DNA of 64,000 nt from NCBI GenBank assembly GCA_902527245.1, contig CABZOI010000005.1, positions 1-64,000 of the forward strand, written 5' to 3'. The position numbers and the translations under genes were made by a program. Positions 58,066 through 64,000 of this stretch are shown here, in pieces. Under the pieces are notes generated by a model, which saw only the letters and a program-made list of their open reading frames with translations, was not told where the DNA came from and made no database searches. Numbering within the stretch: the first letter of the stretch is position 1; the number at the start of each line of letters is the position of its first letter. This DNA comes from an uncultured SAR92 cluster bacterium (GTDB lineage: Bacteria > Pseudomonadota > Gammaproteobacteria > Pseudomonadales > Porticoccaceae).

Positions 58066-58294
58066 CCTCTCCGTTCAATCCTCACATCACTAAAATATAA
58101 AAGTGGCTTGTCTTCCTATTAACTTCAAACAAAATTAGCCAATTAGCTCAAAAAGCAATAAAATACGTGATTATTGCTTAATTGTAAGCGATATTTTCTC
58201 TGTAGAGCACTTAGTATTTATAGAGATATGTGGCTAGCCCGTGAAAAGGCTGGGAATTTTAACGCCTTAAACGGTAACAAAAAGTGAGGTAATT
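58066..58294 (+). other. Upstream region and leader of cspA
   Basis: This 229-bp AT-rich region precedes the cold-shock gene. It contains GTGAGG 5 bp before the ATG and an AGCC/GGCT inverted repeat near 58234-58250. A long structured 5' leader is usual for cspA genes, but I cannot define a cold box or transcription start from sequence. Confidence 0.4.
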
Positions 58295-58507
58295 ATGTCA
58301 GGGGAAAGAGTTTCTGGCACTGTAAAGTGGTTTAATGATAGCAAAGGATTTGGATTCATAGAGCAGGAGGGTGCAAATGACGTATTTGTTCATCATAGCG
58401 CAATCCAAGCAGAGGGATTCAAATCTCTAAAAGAAGGACAGAAGGTTACGATGGAAGTGACTGAAGGAGAGAAAGGTCTCCAAGCCGAAAATGTAATCGC
58501 TGAGTAG
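58295..58507 (+). CDS. cspA: Cold-shock protein (CspA family)
   Basis: A 70-residue RNA chaperone of one OB-fold domain. Both nucleic-acid-binding motifs are present: KGFGFIEQ (RNP1) and DVFVHHSAI (RNP2). The paralogue letter cannot be assigned. A strong terminator follows 20 bp after the stop codon. Confidence 0.95.
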   Translation: MSGERVSGTVKWFNDSKGFGFIEQEGANDVFVHHSAIQAEGFKSLKEGQKVTMEVTEGEKGLQAENVIAE

Positions 58508-58527
58508 AAGCTGTTCATTAAAAAAAA

Positions 58528-58550
58528 CCCCAGCTGAGCTGGGGTTTTTT
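58528..58550. terminator. Bidirectional intrinsic terminator between cspA and rpmG
   Basis: CCCCAGC, a TGA loop and GCTGGGG form a perfect 7-bp G+C-rich stem flanked by A7 on the left and T6 on the right. It can terminate cspA rightwards and rpmB-rpmG leftwards. Confidence 0.92.
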
Positions 58551-58560
58551 ATTGTTGTTC

Positions 58561-58728
58561 TTATTTAATCTTCGCTTCTTTATAAATGACGTGCTTCCTG
58601 ACTTTTGGATCATATTTCTTAATCTCCATTTTTTCAGGCATGTTTCTCTTGTTTTTATCGGTCGTATAAAAGTGACCTGTTCCAGCACTGGACACCAATC
58701 GTATTTTTTCTCTCGCTGATTTTGCCAT
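58561..58728 (-). CDS. rpmG: 50S ribosomal protein L33
   Basis: A 55-codon gene: [20 protein letters not shown] at the start, then [20 protein letters not shown] and a basic end ...[10 protein letters not shown]. It is the cysteine-free form of L33. It begins 9 bp after rpmB, the usual order, and ends before the shared terminator. Confidence 0.96.
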   Translation of the reverse strand: MAKSAREKIRLVSSAGTGHFYTTDKNKRNMPEKMEIKKYDPKVRKHVIYKEAKIK

Positions 58729-58737
58729 AAAATTACC

Positions 58738-58974
58738 CTAAATATTTTCTCCACGATCTCTTAGATCTGCCAAAACAGTTTCTATTCCTTTTTTATCAAT
58801 AATTCGCATCCCTTTCGCACTCACCCGTAATTTGACAAACTTCTTTTCTGTTTCAACCCAAAATCTATGGGTATGCAAGTTTGGTTCAAACCTTCGTCTG
58901 GTTCTATTTTTCGCATGAGAGACATTGTTGCCTGCCATTGGCTTCTTTCCTGTTACTTGGCACACTCTTGACAT
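58738..58974 (-). CDS. rpmB: 50S ribosomal protein L28
   Basis: A 78-residue basic protein with the family start [36 protein letters not shown] and [15 protein letters not shown]. Length equals E. coli L28. Operon with rpmG; divergent from coaBC. The radC gene found near here in E. coli is absent. Confidence 0.97.
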   Translation of the reverse strand: MSRVCQVTGKKPMAGNNVSHAKNRTRRRFEPNLHTHRFWVETEKKFVKLRVSAKGMRIIDKKGIETVLADLRDRGENI

Positions 58975-59153
58975 ATACGATCACTCCTCGAAAACAAAAC
59001 AATGCGGCGTCATTAATAGACATCAATAAAAAGAGGGGCTTTATACCAGATGCAGTAATTTATATCAATTCCCGATCGTAGATTTCAAATATGAGCTACT
59101 TACCATATCAATGTATAATACAACCTATATCAAAAGATAAACTGCATTTACAA

Positions 59154-60350
59154 ATGGACACATTAATTGACAAAAACATAATAGTCGCCGTGACAGGAGG
59201 TATTGCTGCATATAAAAGTGCTGAAATTGTAAGACAATTTACACGAGTTAACGCTCATATTCGAGTGATCATGACGCCAGGTTCGAAAGAGTTCATTCGT
59301 CCACTGACATTGCAAGCTCTATCGGGAAATCCCGTATATTCTGAGCTACTAGACGAAGAAGCAGAAATGGGAATGAGTCACATTGAACTCGCAAAATGGG
59401 CTGACCTCATTTTGGTAGCTCCAGCGAGCGCAGATTTCATAGCTGACTTCACTCATGGTAAGGCTGATAATCTACTCGGGGCCGTTCTGCTGGCAACAAG
59501 TGCAAAAGTAGTGATTTGCCCGGCCATGAATGCTTCAATGTGGCTACATCATGCGACAAAAGCGAATGTGGAGACATTACTCAGCCGCGATATAAAAATT
59601 ATTGGCCCAGACATCGGCATCCAAGCCTGCGGTGATACTGGACCCGGCAGAATGAGCGAGCCAACACACATTTTTGAGCAGTGTGCACAATGTTTTAATG
59701 AAAAGATTTTTGAGGGAATTAAAATAATAATAACGGCTGGTCCAACAAGAGAGTGGCTCGACCCGATCCGATTTATATCGAATCAAAGTTCTGGGAAAAT
59801 GGGATACGCCATTGCTCAGGCAGCAGTAGATGCGGGAGCAGAAGTTCTGCTAGTTTCAGGGCCAGTGGACTTGATACCACCTAAAAAAGTTCAGTTTCAC
59901 TCTGCTATGACTGCTCAAGGAATGCTAGATCTCGTCTTAGAACATGTAGCTAATGCACATATATTTATTTCCACAGCTGCTGTCGCCGACTATGCTCCCA
60001 TTAATATCGCTAAAAATAAAATCAAATCCGATACTAAAACAATATCTATTACACTTAACAAAAATAAGGACATCGTTAAAACAGTCGCAACAGAATATCC
60101 AAATGTCTATGTTGTAGGTTTTGCCGCAGAAACAAACAATATTTCGGATTATGCTAGGAGTAAATTAGTCTCCAAAAAATTAAATGCCATAATAGTAAAT
60201 GATGTGTCGAGGAGTGATATTGGATTCAACAGTGATGATAATGAAGTCACTTGGATCGATAAAGAAACCGAGTTAGAGATCCCAAAAATGAGTAAAACAC
60301 AATTAGCGCATAAATTGATTGAGCTGATAAATCAGAAAATCAAAAATTAA
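59154..60350 (+). CDS. coaBC: Bifunctional phosphopantothenoylcysteine decarboxylase/synthetase
   Basis: Two steps of coenzyme A synthesis in one protein. The N-terminal CoaC half has VAVTGGIAAYKSAE and CPAMNASMW (FMN and substrate lid, about residues 8-180), and the CoaB half has ITAGPTREWLDPIRFISNQ and SGKMGYAIAQAA, with FAAETN. The start at 59154 (398 residues) fits the family; the frame extends to an ATG at 59091 without homology. The dut gene that usually follows is missing. Confidence 0.95.
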   Translation: MDTLIDKNIIVAVTGGIAAYKSAEIVRQFTRVNAHIRVIMTPGSKEFIRPLTLQALSGNPVYSELLDEEAEMGMSHIELAKWADLILVAPASADFIADFTHGKADNLLGAVLLATSAKVVICPAMNASMWLHHATKANVETLLSRDIKIIGPDIGIQACGDTGPGRMSEPTHIFEQCAQCFNEKIFEGIKIIITAGPTREWLDPIRFISNQSSGKMGYAIAQAAVDAGAEVLLVSGPVDLIPPKKVQFHSAMTAQGMLDLVLEHVANAHIFISTAAVADYAPINIAKNKIKSDTKTISITLNKNKDIVKTVATEYPNVYVVGFAAETNNISDYARSKLVSKKLNAIIVNDVSRSDIGFNSDDNEVTWIDKETELEIPKMSKTQLAHKLIELINQKIKN

Positions 60351-60471
60351 ATGATTTATTAATTTGCTTCGAAACATCCTAAGCAAAGTTATAACCATCA
60401 GAGATTTTAAATGTTTATTAAAAGCTATTTTCACCATAAACTAAGACAAAACTCTTGAGTTAAATTTCAAA

Positions 60472-61053
60472 ATGGCAGGTAAAACCGGAAACAGGCGTCA
60501 AGAAATCTTGCAAACACTCGCAAGAATGCTTGAAAAGCAAAACACAAAAATTACGACTGCATCATTAGCGTCAGAATTAGACATATCAGAAGCTGCGCTA
60601 TATCGTCATTTCCCCAGCAAAGCGAAAATGTTTGAAAGTCTAATAGACTTTGCAGAGGAAACAATATTCTCACGAATTAAAAGCATCTCTTCAGAAAGTG
60701 ACGATTCATTGAATAAATGTAATCGAATCATAAATCTAGTGCTCAACTTTTGCTCGAAAAATCCAGGGATAACTCGTTTATTGATAGGCAACTCTCTGGT
60801 CAGTGAATACGCGTCTCTAAATACAAGAATTAAATCAATCCACGAAAAGCTTACACAGAACTTCAAAGCTATCTTGGCTGTAAGACAAAACAATATGGGT
60901 GACCTGATAAAATACTCTGTCGATGACTTGGCAAATCTTTTCACTAACTTGATTGAGGGTAAAATTAACTCATTTGTTAGAAGTGATTTCAACAAAGATC
61001 CATTGACGAATTTCAATAGCCAGTGGCAAATGATCAAAGATGGAATAGAGTAA
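60472..61053 (+). CDS. slmA: Nucleoid occlusion factor SlmA (TetR family)
   Basis: Binds specific chromosomal sites and blocks FtsZ assembly over the nucleoid. The 193-residue protein has a TetR helix-turn-helix (about 25-50; TTASLASELDISEAALYRHF) followed by the SlmA-typical KNPGITRLLIG and the all-helical core. Position between coaBC and pyrE matches the E. coli order and supports the name over other TetR proteins. Confidence 0.9.
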   Translation: MAGKTGNRRQEILQTLARMLEKQNTKITTASLASELDISEAALYRHFPSKAKMFESLIDFAEETIFSRIKSISSESDDSLNKCNRIINLVLNFCSKNPGITRLLIGNSLVSEYASLNTRIKSIHEKLTQNFKAILAVRQNNMGDLIKYSVDDLANLFTNLIEGKINSFVRSDFNKDPLTNFNSQWQMIKDGIE

Positions 61054-61058
61054 CAAGC

Positions 61059-61703
61059 CTAATTAACTCCAAATTTCTCTCTATATTCTGAAATATTTGA
61101 TAATAACTGCTTCGATGATTCGTGTTGTGTGACGTGCCGTATAATATCGTCAATGTCTACAATGCTCACAATTGGAATTTCATAATCTCGTTGAATCTCT
61201 TGTATCGCAGAGTATTTAGTAAGGCCCTTTTCCTTTCTATCTAAGCCCACTATGATACCAGTGACATTTGCACCTGCTGAGGCAATTAGATTTATTGACT
61301 CTTTTATAGCAGTGCCTGCTGTAATTACGTCGTCAACTATTACCACGTTACCACTGAGCTTCGCACCAATCGTCAGCCCAGCTTCCCCGTGCTTTTTTTC
61401 CTCTTTCCGATTAAAACAATAAGGTATATCAATTTTATACTCTTCACTCAGGGCAATTGCTAAGCCTGAAACCAATGGTATGCCTTTATAGGCTGGTCCA
61501 AATAACATATCAAAATTTAAATCCGATTCTGAGAGGGCGGCCGCGTAACAATTAGTTAAATCTTTTAAAGCTCTACCCGAATTGAACTTGCCGGCATTAA
61601 AAAAATAGGGAGATATTCTTCCAGATTTTAGCTTGAAAGTCCCGAATTTCAGAGCTCCGCAACTCAGGGCTGTCTCAATGAAATTCTCTTTATAACATGT
61701 CAT
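61059..61703 (-). CDS. pyrE: Orotate phosphoribosyltransferase
   Basis: Makes OMP from orotate and PRPP in pyrimidine synthesis. The 214-residue protein has LKSGRISPYFFNAG at the N-terminus, FNRKEEKKHGE (flexible catalytic loop) and the PRPP motif VVIVDDVITAGTA. It is 10 bp downstream of rph, the rph-pyrE operon order of E. coli. Confidence 0.97.
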   Translation of the reverse strand: MTCYKENFIETALSCGALKFGTFKLKSGRISPYFFNAGKFNSGRALKDLTNCYAAALSESDLNFDMLFGPAYKGIPLVSGLAIALSEEYKIDIPYCFNRKEEKKHGEAGLTIGAKLSGNVVIVDDVITAGTAIKESINLIASAGANVTGIIVGLDRKEKGLTKYSAIQEIQRDYEIPIVSIVDIDDIIRHVTQHESSKQLLSNISEYREKFGVN

Positions 61704-61713
61704 ATTTAAATCT

Positions 61714-62421
61714 CTAAGATTTAGTTTGTAATTCCAACAACTCTTGTATTCCCACTTTAGCTAATTCCAACATCCCGTTTAGTTCACTAGAACTAAAAGG
61801 ATCATGTTCAGCAGTGCCTTGAATTTCAATAAATAAACCACTTTCATTCATGACCACGTTCATATCTGTCTGGGCACTTGAGTCCTCAACATAATCCAAA
61901 TCAAGTACTGGTATATTATTTACTATCCCAACAGATACAGCGGCAATTTGATTAGTCACGGGGCTTTCTATCACTGCTTCGCTGACAACGAGGCTATTCA
62001 TTGCATCATTTAATGCTACCCATGCACCTGTAATTGAGGCAGTTCTTGTACCTCCGTCTGCTTGAATCACATCACAATCAATAAATACAGTCCGCTCTCC
62101 GAGTCTGGACAAATCTACAGCTGCTCTCAATGAGCGCCCTATTAGGCGCTGAATTTCTTGAGTGCGTCCTTTCTGCTTTCCTCTAACGGACTCACGATCC
62201 ATTCTAGCTTTAGTAGATCGAGGAATCATGCCGTATTCTGCAGTTATCCAGCCAGAATTTTTACCCCTTAAAAATCTAGGCACAGACTCCTCAATACTTG
62301 CAGTGCAAAGCACTTTCGTTCCTCCAATCTCAATTAGAACAGATCCCTCCGCAGTGCTAAGGAAATCATGGGAAATTTTAAAATCTCTCAAATCGTGAGG
62401 TTGGCGTCCATCATGTCTCAA
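61714..62421 (-). CDS. rph: Ribonuclease PH
   Basis: Phosphorolytic 3' exoribonuclease that trims tRNA ends. Family segments include [89 protein letters not shown] and [18 protein letters not shown]. The start is taken as the TTG at 62421, with GAGAGG 9 bp upstream, giving 235 residues (usual 238). The frame runs to a possible start at 62493, but the extra 24 residues have no family match. Confidence 0.95.
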   Translation of the reverse strand: MRHDGRQPHDLRDFKISHDFLSTAEGSVLIEIGGTKVLCTASIEESVPRFLRGKNSGWITAEYGMIPRSTKARMDRESVRGKQKGRTQEIQRLIGRSLRAAVDLSRLGERTVFIDCDVIQADGGTRTASITGAWVALNDAMNSLVVSEAVIESPVTNQIAAVSVGIVNNIPVLDLDYVEDSSAQTDMNVVMNESGLFIEIQGTAEHDPFSSSELNGMLELAKVGIQELLELQTKS

Positions 62422-62511
62422 AACTAATATCCTCTCATTTTTTACACTAAGTGTATCACCTATGAGCATTGCTTTGATAATATAAGCACACACACTTAAT
62501 AGGGAGAATTA

Positions 62512-63375
62512 ATGCCAAATAGTATGACTGCATTTAGCCGGATTGATGTTAACAGTGAGTTCGGCTCATTAATTTTTGAATTAAAATCAGTAAATCACCG
62601 ATTTATAGAAATTAACTTTAAAATTCCAGAGCTTTTCAAAAAGCTTGAACTTCAAATGCGTGATCTTTTAAAAGAGGCGTTAGTAAGAGGTAAGGTTGAA
62701 TGTTCAATTATCATCAATGAAAACACGGTACTCAGTGAAACAAAAATTGATCAAGCGCAGCTTGAAAATTACTTGGACTTGATGCAAAAGGTCAAAAGTA
62801 AAGTAGGAGAACCAGACAAAATTTCTATCACTGATGTTCTGAATCTCCCAGGGGTTTTAAATCAGAAACCCGTAGAGTCAAATGGCCTAGAAAAGTTCTG
62901 CCTTGAAGGGTTCAAAGAAACTATAAAAAAATTAAAAGAGTTCAGAGAAATAGAAGGTAAAAAATTAAAAAAAGATATAACTGAAAAAATTAAATTCATA
63001 GATGTCCATCTAGAAAGTTTAGAGAAAGAGCTCCCAAGACTACTTGACTTGAATAGAAAAAGACTAGAAAAAAGGATATCCGATCTAGCAGTGCAAATTG
63101 ATAGAGATAGACTCGATCAAGAAATGGTACTTTTGGCAAATCGTTCGGATATTGACGAAGAGATTGTTAGGTTAAGATCTCACAGTAGTGAGGTGATAAG
63201 GCTTTTAGATACCGATAATGCAATTGGCAGAAAATTGGATTTTCTAATGCAAGAGATGAACAGAGAAGCCAATACCATTGGCTCAAAATCACTGTCTGAA
63301 TTCACCAGTAAAGTTGCAATTGAATTGAAAGTTTTAATAGAACAAATCAGAGAGCAAGTTCAAAATATTGAATAA
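62512..63375 (+). CDS. yicC: YicC-family endoribonuclease
   Basis: A 287-residue protein of the YicC family, reported in E. coli to be an endoribonuclease affecting small-RNA turnover. Conserved pieces: NSMTAFSRIDVNSEFGSL at the start, ELKSVNHRFIEINFKIPE, LLKEALVRGKVECSI and the end segment REANTIGSKSLS. AGGGAG lies 9 bp before the ATG. Divergent from rph, the normal arrangement. Confidence 0.95.
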   Translation: MPNSMTAFSRIDVNSEFGSLIFELKSVNHRFIEINFKIPELFKKLELQMRDLLKEALVRGKVECSIIINENTVLSETKIDQAQLENYLDLMQKVKSKVGEPDKISITDVLNLPGVLNQKPVESNGLEKFCLEGFKETIKKLKEFREIEGKKLKKDITEKIKFIDVHLESLEKELPRLLDLNRKRLEKRISDLAVQIDRDRLDQEMVLLANRSDIDEEIVRLRSHSSEVIRLLDTDNAIGRKLDFLMQEMNREANTIGSKSLSEFTSKVAIELKVLIEQIREQVQNIE

Positions 63376-63381
63376 TTAAAC

Positions 63382-63624
63382 CTAATGATCTCTATGAATC
63401 TGATCGATATAGCCATGGTCAGACATACACTCACCAAAAGATACTAACGTCTCATCACTCATAGTGATTTCATTGGCTTCAGGCAATCGTGAAGCAACTG
63501 ACGAGCAATATTTTGATAGCTCAGCCGCTTCCTCTCCAGGGGTCAATGGCCCGAGCAAACAACCCCCAAGAAAAAGTGCACTTAAACTCGATAAAAACGT
63601 TAATAATTGGTGTTTAATTCTCAA
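63382..63624 (-). CDS. Small putative lipoprotein
   Basis: An 80-residue protein with a lipoprotein signal (hydrophobic stretch LLTFLSSLSALFLGGC, lipidation at Cys22). The mature part is about 58 residues, acidic, with two further cysteines (CSSVASRLPEA, GECMSDHGY) that could form a disulfide. I do not recognise the family. It ends 7 bp from the convergent yicC. Confidence 0.65.
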   Translation of the reverse strand: MRIKHQLLTFLSSLSALFLGGCLLGPLTPGEEAAELSKYCSSVASRLPEANEITMSDETLVSFGECMSDHGYIDQIHRDH

Positions 63625-63651
63625 AATTTGTTCCTAAATCAGATCACCTGA

Positions 63652-64000
63652 TCAGACAGCATCTAAAAAATTGCGCACTACATAAATACCTTGAGCTTTC
63701 GCAATTATTTGTTCAGCCTCATCTCGAATAATAACTTTTGTTTCAAATTTATGCTGTCCAGAGGATTCAAGATCTTGCCTCAATGCCCTTACAGCAATCT
63801 CATCAAACTCCAATTCACCATATATCCCGCTATTTGCTGGATTTATGAAATTGATTTCCAAATTTGCAACAACTGGTTGAAATTGTGAGCTTTCACAATT
63901 GTGCATAACAACTAAACCACCTAAATACTCTGCCGTCATCCAGATTGGGCCTGCATGCATAATGTTTAAGTGATTTTTAGTATAATCACACAAAGGGGTG
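63652..64000 (-). CDS. Hotdog-fold thioesterase-like protein (5' end outside window)
   Basis: The frame is open at the window edge; 115 codons are present and the true start is beyond it. TPLCDYTKNHLNIMHAGPIWMTAEYLGG resembles the central helix of DUF4442/PaaI-type hotdog thioesterases (conserved N-H-x5-HAG region), followed by the beta-sheet QPVVANLEINFINPANSGIYGE. The likely activity is hydrolysis of an acyl-CoA; substrate unknown. Confidence 0.75.
   Translation of the reverse strand, partial: TPLCDYTKNHLNIMHAGPIWMTAEYLGGLVVMHNCESSQFQPVVANLEINFINPANSGIYGELEFDEIAVRALRQDLESSGQHKFETKVIIRDEAEQIIAKAQGIYVVRNFLDAV

Noticed and set aside
58518-58754. A 78-codon open frame over the rpmG region
   Set aside because: It runs in a different frame across rpmG and through the terminator; the 55-codon L33 gene in the same region is clearly the real one.
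62422-62493. N-terminal extension of ribonuclease PH
   Set aside because: It has no similarity to the family start and a better ribosome-binding site serves the TTG at 62421.

Overview
The window is gene-dense, AT-rich chromosomal DNA from a Gram-negative gammaproteobacterium, most likely a marine one. The evidence is Pseudomonas/E. coli-type gene order at several loci (rhodanese-secB, ntrBC next to a glutamine synthetase and a ThiI-type gene, parE-yqiA-cpdA-yqiB-nudF/tolC, rpmG-rpmB with coaBC-slmA-pyrE-rph-yicC), outer-membrane functions (TonB-dependent receptor, TolC, WaaA) and short intergenic gaps. The exact clade cannot be named from sequence alone. I saw no tRNA, rRNA, CRISPR array, insertion sequence or prophage.

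Layout. (1) 1-14.7 kb is a phosphate-starvation region. pstS-pstC-pstA-pstB-phoU runs leftwards into a TonB-dependent receptor and a surface lipoprotein that leaves the window. A porin 3' remnant, an acyl-CoA ligase and a crotonase follow on the + strand, and then phoB-phoR. PhoB-box-like direct repeats (TGTAAT/TGTCAC half-sites, 11-bp pitch) lie before the TonB receptor, pstS, the porin remnant and phoB. (2) 14.9-17.7 kb holds a small hypothetical gene, an orphan HutC-type GntR regulator with two near-identical palindromic operators, a GIY-YIG protein, the RNase AM phosphatase and a rhodanese. (3) 17.7-22.5 kb is the nitrogen-control block: secB, ntrC, ntrB, a GSII-type (eukaryote-like) glutamine synthetase with a sigma-54 promoter and NtrC-like sites, and a stand-alone ThiI rhodanese domain. 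(4) 22.5-33.6 kb holds tag, pip, dtd, mpl, a 2-hydroxyacid dehydrogenase, a membrane reductase/methyltransferase-like protein, an RND (MMPL) exporter, gpmI and ctpA. (5) 33.6-41.8 kb holds parC, parE, yqiA (broken by an in-frame stop), cpdA, yqiB (start inside an 8-bp tandem repeat), nudF and tolC. (6) 41.8-46.9 kb holds waaA, a glycosyltransferase, ilvE and divergent ilvD. (7) 46.9-52.2 kb is a six-gene TonB2/TtpC-type energy-transduction operon. (8) 52.5-58.1 kb holds lgt-thyA-folA, rppH, arfB and a FAH-family/FAD-oxidase group. (9) 58.3-64 kb holds cspA, ribosomal proteins L33 and L28, coaBC, slmA, pyrE, rph, yicC, a small lipoprotein and a thioesterase cut by the window edge.

How it fits together. 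The most coherent system is the phosphate module: PhoBR probably controls PstSCAB-PhoU and also an outer-membrane TonB receptor plus lipoprotein. A phosphate-type porin beside pstS has been reduced to its last ~115 codons while its Pho box and terminator remain. I infer that TonB-driven import replaced passive porin uptake; a complete TonB/ExbB/ExbD operon lies in the same window. The nitrogen block is the second notable locus: GSII sits where other gammaproteobacteria carry GSI, under apparent sigma-54/NtrC control, beside what looks like the surviving C-terminal domain of ThiI.
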